Below are positions 26,818 to 34,959 of a stretch of 64,000 nucleotides of DNA, one piece after another. Every line of letters starts with the position of its first letter. Positions within the stretch are counted from its first letter, which is position 1. Origin of the DNA: Elusimicrobia bacterium UBA6262. GTDB lineage: Bacteria; CAYTYR01; UBA6262. The stretch spans positions 1 through 64,000 of the forward strand of contig DJVG01000043.1 in NCBI GenBank assembly GCA_002441095.1, given 5' to 3'. Both the position numbers and the translations under genes were made by a program. Under the pieces are notes generated by a model. That model searched no databases. It was not told the origin of the DNA and saw only the letters and a program-made list of their open reading frames with translations.

Positions 26818-27633
26818 TTAGCCTTCTAAGTCTTTGGCCACATCACGAATGATATCTTCCCCGATTATTGGCGTTTCTTTGCCAAATCCGGAAAATAAGG
26901 CCAGGTCGCAGATATTATTTATCCGCCGGGGGATACCGCCTGATCTTTCAAATATTAATTTATATGACTCGTCTGTAAAGACCGGCTCATGCCGGTTGGC
27001 AATAGCTAAACGGTGCAAAATATATTTTTTTGTATCTTCTTCATTCAAGTTCTCCAAATGGCATTTAACCGCTATCCGTTGGGAAAACTGCTTATTGCTG
27101 TCAATCAGTTCCTTTAGTTCCGGCTGACCCAGTATCAGCAGTGTCAACAGGAACTTATTTTCTGCCTGGAAATTCAGGATCAATCTTAATTCCTCCCATA
27201 CCTGGCGGTCCTGGATCACATGGGCTTCATCGATCAGCACCACGGTTTTTTTGCCGTCCCGCATATTATTCTCCAGGATCTCTCCCAGCCTCTCCAGGAT
27301 GACATTGACCAAGACATCTGATTTTTTCTGGGGCAGGTCCTTGCCGCCCAGGTTATAGACAATATACATTAAAAGTTCTTCGTAATTCAAATAGGGGTTG
27401 GAAATAAACGCGGTGCGGTAAACATCATTACTCAATTCCTGGAACAAGGTCCGGCCGATCAGCGTCTTGCCGCAGCCAAAAACACCGGAGAGCAAACCGG
27501 CGCCCTTGCCTTCCCTGACCACATAAAGCAGGCGGGACAGGCTTTCTTCGTGCTGCGGCGAAAAATAAATGAACCGCGGATCAGGCGTATTTTCAAAAGG
27601 TTTTTCGGTTAATTTCCAGTATTCTTTATACAT
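26818..27633 (-). CDS. ExeA-like AAA ATPase of the polysaccharide locus
   Basis: This is a 271-residue P-loop ATPase. It opens with MYKEYWKLTEKPFENTPDP, the usual start of ExeA/GspA-type ATPases and of those found beside exosortase-type polysaccharide loci. Walker A is GVFGCGKT (a Cys replaces the usual Thr), Walker B VVLIDEAH, and the sensor/arginine region is SGGIPRRINNICD. There is no C-terminal peptidoglycan-binding domain and no exosortase gene in the window. AGGTGAG lies about eight bases before ATG 27633; an earlier GTG is less likely. Its role is probably assembly or regulation of the export system. Confidence 0.9.
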   Translation of the reverse strand: MYKEYWKLTEKPFENTPDPRFIYFSPQHEESLSRLLYVVREGKGAGLLSGVFGCGKTLIGRTLFQELSNDVYRTAFISNPYLNYEELLMYIVYNLGGKDLPQKKSDVLVNVILERLGEILENNMRDGKKTVVLIDEAHVIQDRQVWEELRLILNFQAENKFLLTLLILGQPELKELIDSNKQFSQRIAVKCHLENLNEEDTKKYILHRLAIANRHEPVFTDESYKLIFERSGGIPRRINNICDLALFSGFGKETPIIGEDIIRDVAKDLEG

Positions 27634-27652
27634 TGCAGTTCTCACCTTTCAA

Positions 27653-27701
27653 GAAAATCGCCTGCGGCGATGACTTTTATCTCCGAACATAAGCGATTTT
27701 C
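27653..27701 (-). promoter_or_regulatory. Mutually exclusive hairpins in the leader of the ExeA-like ATPase gene
   Basis: On the minus strand the segment GGCGATTTTC (27662-27653) can pair either with ATCGCC (27671-27666; three-base loop, then T-rich) as a terminator-like hairpin or with GAAAATCGC (27701-27693; nine pairs). The ATPase ribosome-binding site starts about ten bases further on. This has the layout of an attenuator, but it may only be the terminator of the WbqC gene. Confidence 0.4.
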
Positions 27702-27729
27702 GCAGTCCCAGCCGTTTTGCTTTGTATTT

Positions 27730-28431
27730 TTATACTTTCCTATGCAGTAGTATAGACTGGCTGCGTTCTCCTTCATTAAATAGCAAGTCAACAGCCGCCA
27801 TATTAGGCATAAACTCGTCTTGCGTCGCAGCATAAACCTGCTGGTACCGGGGATGGGCAAATTGCTGATATTCCAGTCTGATACCAGCTTGGCTGAACTT
27901 TTCCTCTTCCAGGTAGTCTTTGCCGCCTGTACCTGACAGGTATGTATCAGCTTTCAGGGCCAGGCATAGTTCGATGATCCGTCCGGTGCTCAAGGATGTT
28001 GTGCCGACGCTTGATTCCATTTTGACCGGAGTAGTAATTTTAAACTGCTCCAGCAGGTACCCGGTTATCTTTATGTTCAGGTCTACCAGTTTTTCCCAGC
28101 GAGTTGTATAAACTTCTTCTAAAAACTGGTAGTGTTCTTTAAAAAAAGGAGCCCGGTTATAACATTTCTCTAAACTGGCCAGGTGTTTCTTGGCCCAATC
28201 ACTGCTGTTATCTACTTCCACACTCCTGATACACTGCCGGCCCAAACCGGTACTCTTGACCGGGACAGTCAGCCACATCCAGCCCTCTTTGGTGCGGACC
28301 CGGTTGCGGTTCTGGTACTCCCGTTCTTTATACTGCACCTGGTCCAGGTATACAAAACAGTCACTCTGCCGGATCTTATCGAAAAAACCGAGCCAGGGCA
28401 GATATTGGGGCTGATGCACAGAAAGGATCAT
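27730..28431 (-). CDS. WbqC-family protein
   Basis: The protein has 233 residues matching the WbqC-like family by its start MILSVHQPQYLPWLGFFDKI and internal motifs YLDQVQY, NRNRVRT, WLTVPVK and TYLSGTGGKDYL. Members occur in O-antigen and capsule loci and are thought to act in synthesis of modified nucleotide sugars; the reaction is not established. The start has no clear ribosome-binding site and lies 26 bases after the PHP-like gene. Confidence 0.88.
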   Translation of the reverse strand: MILSVHQPQYLPWLGFFDKIRQSDCFVYLDQVQYKEREYQNRNRVRTKEGWMWLTVPVKSTGLGRQCIRSVEVDNSSDWAKKHLASLEKCYNRAPFFKEHYQFLEEVYTTRWEKLVDLNIKITGYLLEQFKITTPVKMESSVGTTSLSTGRIIELCLALKADTYLSGTGGKDYLEEEKFSQAGIRLEYQQFAHPRYQQVYAATQDEFMPNMAAVDLLFNEGERSQSILLHRKV

Positions 28432-28457
28432 GGGAGTTTATTCATAATGATCAATTT

Positions 28458-29924
28458 TTACTCGCTAAAATCAACAAATACCGGATTTGTGACCAAGACT
28501 GTTTTTTCATTACTGATCTCGAGGCGGTAATATATTTTTTTACCAGCCTCATGGATCTTATCGGTATAGTTTATCATAAAAGGGGTCTTTACTTCAAATG
28601 TTTTAATTTTCAAGCCATTCCTGACCAATTGTATTTTAACCGGGCCCGGAACTCCTCCACCGCTGATCTCCAGTTGGGGATAGCCCTGTACCCGCAGCTG
28701 CTCGCCGGCCACGCTTGCAACTTGAGTCTTGGTGTCTGTGATCTTGAACTGCTGGAGCCTTAACTTCCTGTCTCCCTCGATCACATACAGGCGCCCTTTT
28801 TTCAAGGCCTCCAGGATAGCGGCCTGACTGAGTTCAGACACCAGAGCTACTGTCTCCAGGCTCTGCAAACGGCTGTCCAAATTTCCTCCCTGGTCATAGG
28901 CTACTGCAGCGATAGACCAGATCGGGGTGCTCCTTTGCCCGGCACAATATTCCTTTAAGATCGTATCCCATAGTCCGCCGATCTTTCCTATTTTATTGAA
29001 TCCATCATAAAAAATAGCAAACCCGGTATAGCGCTGCGTCCGTAATAAATTATCAGCATCATAACCAGTCTCAATACTGATATCACTCCGCTGGCTGATA
29101 TTCGTCGCTTCCGGATGAGCCCAATATGTCAAAGCTCCGTGGCGCTCAGCGTAATCAATAAGAAATTGATATGGCTGCGTACCCTTATCCCCGTGATACT
29201 GGTCGAAAGCCAGGCGGCGATAGGGATAATTATTAACTATTCCCAGTAAACTGAAAAATATTATTGTCAATCCCAGGGTGCGCCAGAATCCTGAATAAGG
29301 CCCTAAAGCATGTCCCTGTTCATCAGAATAGTTATATTTTCTTTTTCGGATACAGATCACCCCCAGGATCAGCAGTAAAAACGGCCATAACAATTTCAGA
29401 TCTGCTGTTTCCCAAGGCTGGCGCAAGCTTTTTTTGTTAACCACTGACGGCAAGTTCTCATAATCAGCGGCTTTATCCAAACCGATGACTAAGATGTGCT
29501 TATGCCAGTTCTTAAGCTTAAAGTTTTGGGTATAGGGACTTCCTTCCCAATAGTAGAAAGGAGCTGACTCAGTCCCGGGGATAATTATTATATCATTATA
29601 TTGTTGCTGTAAGGCGGCTATTCTTTCCAGGTATTTTCCCGCGCCATAGGTGGCCAGGGAAGGCATACTTTGCCGGGTCTTGATCAAATTGCGTAAGGGC
29701 CATAAACCATATTCCCATTGTAAGTAATCGCGGTCAGTGATGACCACTGCCTGGAAACCATTATTACGGGCCAGACGGACGATCTCTTCCAATGGCAGAT
29801 CACCGTCGCTGATAGTCGAACTGATATGTATCGCTACCGGAGCCTGCAGGTATTCAGCGGCGACACTGAAGACCCCCTGAAATAGAGCCAATAAAACAAG
29901 TATAATTATGTTAATTATTTTCAT
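28458..29924 (-). CDS. Exported PHP-like protein interrupted by two membrane helices
   Basis: This 488-residue protein has a signal peptide (about 1-23) and a PHP-type fold. The metal motif that is normally H-x-H reads AIHISSTISDGD, so one His is Ser. Later PHP pieces are VVITDRDY, IIIPGTESAP and YWAHPEAT. Two hydrophobic helices (about 178-192 and 218-235) split the fold between the GTES and HPEA parts. The last 110 residues look like a beta-sandwich (LEISGGGVPGPVKIQLVRNG). Metal-dependent phosphatase activity is doubtful. It overlaps the glycosyltransferase gene before it by 14 bases. Confidence 0.7.
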   Translation of the reverse strand: MKIINIIILVLLALFQGVFSVAAEYLQAPVAIHISSTISDGDLPLEEIVRLARNNGFQAVVITDRDYLQWEYGLWPLRNLIKTRQSMPSLATYGAGKYLERIAALQQQYNDIIIIPGTESAPFYYWEGSPYTQNFKLKNWHKHILVIGLDKAADYENLPSVVNKKSLRQPWETADLKLLWPFLLLILGVICIRKRKYNYSDEQGHALGPYSGFWRTLGLTIIFFSLLGIVNNYPYRRLAFDQYHGDKGTQPYQFLIDYAERHGALTYWAHPEATNISQRSDISIETGYDADNLLRTQRYTGFAIFYDGFNKIGKIGGLWDTILKEYCAGQRSTPIWSIAAVAYDQGGNLDSRLQSLETVALVSELSQAAILEALKKGRLYVIEGDRKLRLQQFKITDTKTQVASVAGEQLRVQGYPQLEISGGGVPGPVKIQLVRNGLKIKTFEVKTPFMINYTDKIHEAGKKIYYRLEISNEKTVLVTNPVFVDFSE

Positions 29925-31077
29925 CAGGCACCAAATCCAGATATAAATTATTAATGCTGCGTACCATTTCTCTGGCGGTAAAGCGGGTAGTTACTTTTTC
30001 CTTAGCTGCCTGGCCCAGGTGTTCCCGTTTTTCACGATCTGTTAATAATTCGACCAGGGCCCTGGCCATACTGCCGGCATCCTGCGCCGGGACCAGCAGT
30101 CCTGTTTCCTGGTCCCTGACTATTTCCGGCACTCCCCCGACCCTGGTTGCCACTACCGGCACGCCATAGGCCGCGGCTTCAAGAATAATTCTGCCCACTG
30201 CTTCATTCAATGAGGGCAATACCAGGATATCCAGCACCCCCAGCAATTGTTCGACATGTTCCCGCCAACCGGCAAAAACAAAATTACCGGTTAAGTTCGC
30301 CGTGCGGCACTGCTCTTCCATTTTTTTCCTAAGCGAACCTTCACCGATGACGAGAAATATTACATCCGGACAGGCAGCCGCCACTATTTTAGCCGCTTCT
30401 ACCATTAGCAAAGGCCCTTTTACCGGTTCTAACCTGCCCACCATTCCTACTACCCGGGCTGTAGCTGGCAGGCGCCACTCTTCTTTCAGCTTTTTGATCC
30501 CTTCCTGCGAGCTCTGGTACTTTTCTATTTCCAAGCCACTCTGGACCACAACTACCTTTTTAGCGGAGGTGACACGATAATTGATCAGGTCGCTTTTTTC
30601 CAATTCGGTTAAAGCGATAAATTTATCGGAAAACCGGTCAAAAAACCTTTCTATGGTGATCACTAATTTACTACCCCAAAATCCGAAATAACCATAAAAG
30701 TTATGCCCGTGAGACCAATGAACGATCTTTTTAACTCCGGCCAGCCGTGCCGCTAACCGCCCCAGGATGCCGGCTTTGGCAGTATGAGTTTGTACCAGGT
30801 CGAATTTTCCCGTGTGTAAAATATTATATATCTTAATCAAGGCTGCCAGGTCTTTTAAAGGATTGATCTCCCGCTGTAGTTGCGGGATATATCTTGTCCT
30901 GTTCTTGAATTGTTCCAGAAATTGCTGGTTCGTTTGCGAAATATGAGCTGACCGCCCGATGACCAGGGTGATATCAAATTTTTCCGGGTCCAGGCCCTGG
31001 CAGAGCAACCGCACTATATCCGGCGAGCCGCCCCAATCCATTCTTGTAATTATTTGGGCAATTCTTATTTTTTTCAC
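29911..31077 (-). CDS. Glycosyltransferase family 4
   Basis: This is a 388-residue GT-B fold enzyme transferring a sugar from a nucleotide-sugar donor, probably to a lipid-linked polysaccharide intermediate. The N-half motif IITRMDWGGSPDIVRLL and the C-half donor site (VGMVGRLEPVKGP, PSLNEAVGRIILEAAAYGVPVVAT with the E-x7-E pair) are typical. GTG 31077 is chosen: it has AGGT six bases upstream and starts at the first beta strand. An in-frame GTG at 31110 would overlap the radical-SAM gene. Confidence 0.92.
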   Translation of the reverse strand: MKKIRIAQIITRMDWGGSPDIVRLLCQGLDPEKFDITLVIGRSAHISQTNQQFLEQFKNRTRYIPQLQREINPLKDLAALIKIYNILHTGKFDLVQTHTAKAGILGRLAARLAGVKKIVHWSHGHNFYGYFGFWGSKLVITIERFFDRFSDKFIALTELEKSDLINYRVTSAKKVVVVQSGLEIEKYQSSQEGIKKLKEEWRLPATARVVGMVGRLEPVKGPLLMVEAAKIVAAACPDVIFLVIGEGSLRKKMEEQCRTANLTGNFVFAGWREHVEQLLGVLDILVLPSLNEAVGRIILEAAAYGVPVVATRVGGVPEIVRDQETGLLVPAQDAGSMARALVELLTDREKREHLGQAAKEKVTTRFTAREMVRSINNLYLDLVPDENN

Positions 31078-31078
31078 A

Positions 31079-32233
31079 TTAATACCTGTACAATTCTGTG
31101 CAACGGGCACAGACCGGGAAGAGCCGGTGCTGTTTCAGCTGCCGCCGGAATTTTATCGCCTGTGGATCATTCCATAGTTCGGTAAACTTATTGTTTTTTA
31201 TATTACCGTAAGTATAGCTAAAATTCAAGCAGGGTTTTACTTGCCCGTCGGGGAAAATATACGCAACCATCCAGGGACTCAGACAGCGGGCCGCCCCGCC
31301 GGAGGGCCGGTAGTTCTTGTTAGAGTAATAATCCAGTAATTCTTCCCGGGAGAAATTGGGATAAAAATCAACGCTGAACGGATAGGTACCGGCCTTGACC
31401 TGGGCGATCTTCCGGGAAAGCAGGCCTATATCCATACCCGGCTCAAAAATAAAACCTTCCCAGGCTAATGAATCGCAACCCAGTTCCTGATTAATTTTTT
31501 CCTGTTCCTGGATAATTGACCGGTCCAGGAAGATCAAATTATGGAAAGTCAGGGAATTAGCCTTTACCTGCCGGGCTACTTCCGTCAACTGTTCCAAGTG
31601 CTGGTAGTTATCCCGGTTGATCGTGCATTGCAAATTGATCAAAGGAATTTTACGGTTTTTCTGTTCTTTGTAATAATTTATTTTCTGCAAACCAGCCATG
31701 ATCTGGTTGAACAACCCAGGCAAACCGCGGATCCGGTCATGCTCTTCGCCTTTCCCGTCCAGGGAAAGATTTAATTCATCCAGGCCGCTGGCGACTATTT
31801 CTTCGGCTGCCTTTTCCAATAGTGACCCGTTCGTGATCATCAGGCAATGCATACCTTTTTGTTTGATCCGGCTGATCAGGTCTGTTACCGACGGATACAG
31901 CAGGGGTTCGCCGCCAAAAAGGGTAATATTGGGTCGGAAAACTGCCAGGTCGTCGATAACTGAGTTTAACTCAACGACGGATAATTCCTCCCGGATATGC
32001 TGGGAGGTATCCTTTTTAGTTACTCCCCCCTCGCCCCATTGGCCGCACATTTTACAGCGCAGGTTGCAACGGTGCGTCAGGAATAAAGTAACTGCCTCGG
32101 GGTAGCTGCTTTTCCCCGCGCCAAAAACATACGAGCTAAAGCTGGCCAGTCTTTTTGAAAATACTTTTAAGGCATACCCCGGCTGCTTGAGGCTTTTATT
32201 TAAAAATCTCTGCCAATTTCTTAGTGCGTTCAC
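31079..32233 (-). CDS. Radical SAM protein with SPASM-like C-terminus
   Basis: The enzyme has 384 residues. The [4Fe-4S] motif is C-x3-C-x2-C in THRCNLRCKMCGQ, followed by FGGEPLLYP (SAM-binding GGE), TNGSLL and LSLDGKGEEHDRIRG. The C-terminal segment has further cysteines (RCLSPW, VKPCLNF, FPVCARC) fitting an auxiliary cluster. It sits between an aminotransferase and a glycosyltransferase, and it may modify a sugar or a small molecule attached to the polymer rather than a peptide. The start is GTG, sharing GTGA with the aminotransferase stop. Confidence 0.88.
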   Translation of the reverse strand: MNALRNWQRFLNKSLKQPGYALKVFSKRLASFSSYVFGAGKSSYPEAVTLFLTHRCNLRCKMCGQWGEGGVTKKDTSQHIREELSVVELNSVIDDLAVFRPNITLFGGEPLLYPSVTDLISRIKQKGMHCLMITNGSLLEKAAEEIVASGLDELNLSLDGKGEEHDRIRGLPGLFNQIMAGLQKINYYKEQKNRKIPLINLQCTINRDNYQHLEQLTEVARQVKANSLTFHNLIFLDRSIIQEQEKINQELGCDSLAWEGFIFEPGMDIGLLSRKIAQVKAGTYPFSVDFYPNFSREELLDYYSNKNYRPSGGAARCLSPWMVAYIFPDGQVKPCLNFSYTYGNIKNNKFTELWNDPQAIKFRRQLKQHRLFPVCARCTELYRY

Positions 32234-33411
32234 GCTATTGACTCCCGTATTACTTTTATTATTTTTTCCAGGTCCGCCTCTGCTACTAGCGGGTGAACCG
32301 GCAAGGTCAGCATTTTTTCGGCGAAACCAGTAGCTACAGGAAATTCTTCCTGCCCATAACCTAAAGAAAAGAGCTGCTGGATCGGTTTTAAATATAAACG
32401 CGAAGTATCGATCTTATTCTGCTCCAGCGCTTTTTCAACTTTATCTCTCCCTGCTGTATCTTTAAACACTATTGGCAGGCGCAACACAGCCGGCTCTGTG
32501 CCTGGATATATCTCCGGGGTCATGATCCCTTGGGTATTCTTAAGCCCCTCGATCAGGGCGAGGGCATTACTCAATCTTTGTTGGCTTACTTCTACTGTTT
32601 TTCTTAACAGCGCTATACCAATCCCGGCCTGCGACGAGGAATACTGCCCAACCTGGAAATCTTGGGGTAATTTATTATCCTTGAATTTCGCTATTAATGA
32701 ATATCCCAGTCCATAAATAAGCGGCTGATTAGCCAGGGAAAATGCCATGATCTTGATCGGAGTGGCAATTTTCGGTATTAGGCCCAGCGGCGACAATTGC
32801 GCTATTTTAACCGCGATTTTCGCTGCCAGTTCATCGCTCCTGGTAGCGATACAGCCGCCACCGTATGTGGGCAGGTTCTTCCCGCGGTTAAAACTAAAAA
32901 AAGAAACATCAGAAAAATTGCCCACCGGCTGGTTATTGATCTTTGTCCCCCAGGCTTGGGCGCAATCCTCAATGACATATATATCTGACCGGCTTTTTTT
33001 AAATTTTTCTATTTCCGCCACCGCCAAGCCGAACATGTGCGGCATAACAATAGCCAGAGTATCATGAGTTACTGCTGCTGGCACTAAAGACAGGTCGATA
33101 TTGAAATCTTTAGCTGAAATATCGCTGAGTACCGGTTTCAGCCCGGCTTTGATAATGGGAAGGATCAAGGAAGGCGCAGTATATGCCGGTAATATTACTT
33201 CTTTTTTAGGTGAAACTTCCCGCAGCGCCTGCAGGATCAGATAAAAAGCGGTCAGCCCGGAATTCGTCAAATAAATATTTTTAATCGTCAAGTATTCAGC
33301 CAGGGCTTTGGCAAAAGCCACTTTTTGGTCATATATCATTCCCCGGAATCCCCAACCCAAATCAATCCAATTTAATGGAGCTCCTACTTGTGATAAACGT
33401 TTGATCTTCAT
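32230..33411 (-). CDS. DegT/DnrJ/EryC1-family sugar aminotransferase
   Basis: This 393-residue PLP enzyme makes amino-sugar nucleotides from keto-sugars. Family markers are TNSGLTAFYL (phosphate site), ILPAYTAPSLI, VIEDCAQAWGT (cofactor-binding Asp) and SFNRGKNLPTYGGG, where Lys forms the Schiff base. It overlaps its neighbours on both sides by four bases. It implies that the exported glycan contains an amino-deoxy sugar, which the PIG-L deacetylase and WbqC protein would also fit. Confidence 0.93.
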   Translation of the reverse strand: MKIKRLSQVGAPLNWIDLGWGFRGMIYDQKVAFAKALAEYLTIKNIYLTNSGLTAFYLILQALREVSPKKEVILPAYTAPSLILPIIKAGLKPVLSDISAKDFNIDLSLVPAAVTHDTLAIVMPHMFGLAVAEIEKFKKSRSDIYVIEDCAQAWGTKINNQPVGNFSDVSFFSFNRGKNLPTYGGGCIATRSDELAAKIAVKIAQLSPLGLIPKIATPIKIMAFSLANQPLIYGLGYSLIAKFKDNKLPQDFQVGQYSSSQAGIGIALLRKTVEVSQQRLSNALALIEGLKNTQGIMTPEIYPGTEPAVLRLPIVFKDTAGRDKVEKALEQNKIDTSRLYLKPIQQLFSLGYGQEEFPVATGFAEKMLTLPVHPLVAEADLEKIIKVIRESIA

Positions 33412-34076
33412 ATTTTCTCTATCTCCAAGACCATGATCGGAGCTATTCCCGCTGGCGGGAAGCCGATAGGCATCTGCCTGGTTATCTTCAAGCCGGCTGC
33501 GTCCAGGAGCGGTTTCAGTTCTGCCAGCCGGTATGTCCTTAACGGTAAATCCTTTACTGTACGGTCATAATACGGAGCCAGCTTATATTTAAAATACAAC
33601 AACGGGTTATTGGCATTCCGGTAATCAAGGATCACCTTGCCGCCTTTTTTACAAACCCTGGATATTTCCTGGAAAACCTTACTAACTGTAACCAATGAAT
33701 CCAGGTTAAAAACAGTATTGATACATACTACTGTCTCAAAATAAGAATCCGCGAAGGGCAATTTTGCGCCATCGGCCAGGGAAAGCTTTACCGTGCCTAT
33801 TTCTTTACTGGCCAGCCTTTCTTTGGCTCGCTGTAATATCTCTTCCCAATTATCCACGCCATGAAGTTCCAGGGATTTATTAACCAGTGCCAATTCAGCC
33901 AGGAACAAGGCCTCACCGCAACCTACTTCCAGCAAGCGACCGGAAGTTGCGGCGCTGATATTCAGGGCCGCGGCTCTTACTGCCGCCTGCCAATGTCCGC
34001 CTGAATATTCTCCTTTTTCCCCGGTCTTGGAAGTTGCCTTCAGGAGATAAGCATAAATTTTTTCCAGCAGCAGCAT
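33408..34076 (-). CDS. Class I SAM-dependent methyltransferase
   Basis: This 222-residue Rossmann-fold methyltransferase has motif I LLEVGCGEALFLAE, an acidic residue after beta-2 (LHGVDNW) and motif ISRVCKKGGKVILDY. The methyl acceptor is unknown; in this locus a sugar or a lipid-linked intermediate is likely. It overlaps the aminotransferase start by four bases and begins a four-gene translationally coupled block. A repeat- and hairpin-filled spacer lies in front of it. Confidence 0.88.
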   Translation of the reverse strand: MLLLEKIYAYLLKATSKTGEKGEYSGGHWQAAVRAAALNISAATSGRLLEVGCGEALFLAELALVNKSLELHGVDNWEEILQRAKERLASKEIGTVKLSLADGAKLPFADSYFETVVCINTVFNLDSLVTVSKVFQEISRVCKKGGKVILDYRNANNPLLYFKYKLAPYYDRTVKDLPLRTYRLAELKPLLDAAGLKITRQMPIGFPPAGIAPIMVLEIEKI

Positions 34077-34125
34077 AATACCATCTCATCCCTTCAGTAA
34101 TTTATTTACTTTAATCTGTGCCGTG

Positions 34126-34193
34126 CCCGCCGGCGCTCTTTGGCGGGTAATCCCTGTCCGCCTCTGGCGGATATCTTTGAAATCTGTGTAATC
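34126..34193. repeat. Two short GC hairpins and a GTGTAATC unit between methyltransferase genes
   Basis: CCCGCC/GGCGGG (34126-34131 with 34142-34147) and TCCGCC-TCT-GGCGGA (34157-34171) form small hairpins. An AATCTGTGTAATC unit of the GATTACAC family ends at 34193. The 144-base spacer holds no gene. No T-run marks a clear terminator. Confidence 0.6.
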
Positions 34194-34220
34194 AAGTATA
34201 GGAATTCTTACATTCTTATA

Positions 34221-34955
34221 CTAGTATTTAAACCAGGTATGATCCAGTTTTGCCTTGCAATATTCCCTTAATTTGTTTATTTTGTTGGTCTGGTCGAATA
34301 AAGCCTTGTTCTCGGTCCTTTTTTTAGAGACAAAGAGAACAGAATCGACCCGCCCCTCGACAATGAATTCCGGCGAGTTCAGAACCAACTCAGATATTGC
34401 CTTGTTAACTCCAGCTAAAAAAGCCGGATTCGTCTCCGGGAAATAATCATGAAAGGCGATAATACCCCCGTCTATAACCTTGCCCTGCCACAGCAGGATG
34501 TCCTGCTTCACTGCTTCGTATTCATGATTACCGTCGATAAACAGCAGCCTGACCGGAGAGCTAAAATCCCTTACCGCTTCCTCAGACTTTTGAAACAGCG
34601 GCACTACTTGTTTAATAATTTTCGCCCGGGTCAGGTTCCGGATAAATTGTTCGCGTATTGACAGGTCAGGTTGCGGATCAATGGCATAGACCATCTCCCG
34701 GCCTGTCATCTTGCTGCCTAAAGCCAGGCAGATGGTAGTCCGTCCCTTAAAACTGCCTATTTCCACTATCGCGCCGCCACCCCAGCCGTTTTTAGCGCAC
34801 CGATACAAAAAATTACTTTCAATAAAAGAAGTCATCTGGCCCAGCTCACCGGCTTTTAGTAAAACAAACAGCAGCTTGAAATCACGGTAAGCAGCTAAGG
34901 CAAAAAAGACCTGCAAAATCCTCCTGGCTTTTTCCTTGAAAGAGACCAGCGGCAA
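34221..34955 (-). CDS. Class I methyltransferase (Methyltransf_24 type)
   Basis: This 244-residue protein is of the CmcI/macrocin O-methyltransferase-like group, marked by IVEIGSFKGRTTICLALGS (SAM loop), YAIDPQPD, LFIDGNHEYEAVKQD and IIAFHDYF. The D-x-H-E and HDY residues suggest metal-assisted O-methylation of a sugar. The start is TTG, supported by AAGG seven bases upstream; no ATG is available in the N-terminal region. It begins four bases after the fused methyltransferase-glycosyltransferase gene. Confidence 0.88.
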   Translation of the reverse strand: MPLVSFKEKARRILQVFFALAAYRDFKLLFVLLKAGELGQMTSFIESNFLYRCAKNGWGGGAIVEIGSFKGRTTICLALGSKMTGREMVYAIDPQPDLSIREQFIRNLTRAKIIKQVVPLFQKSEEAVRDFSSPVRLLFIDGNHEYEAVKQDILLWQGKVIDGGIIAFHDYFPETNPAFLAGVNKAISELVLNSPEFIVEGRVDSVLFVSKKRTENKALFDQTNKINKLREYCKAKLDHTWFKY

Positions 34956-34959
34956 TTTA

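Noticed and set aside
27642..27860. 72-codon minus-strand frame between the ATPase and the WbqC gene
   Set aside because: It overlaps the WbqC gene in another frame, has no motif, and ends at a hairpin.
34126..34171. tRNA-like fold in the 144-base spacer
   Set aside because: Only two small independent hairpins are present; there is no cloverleaf, CCA end or anticodon arm.
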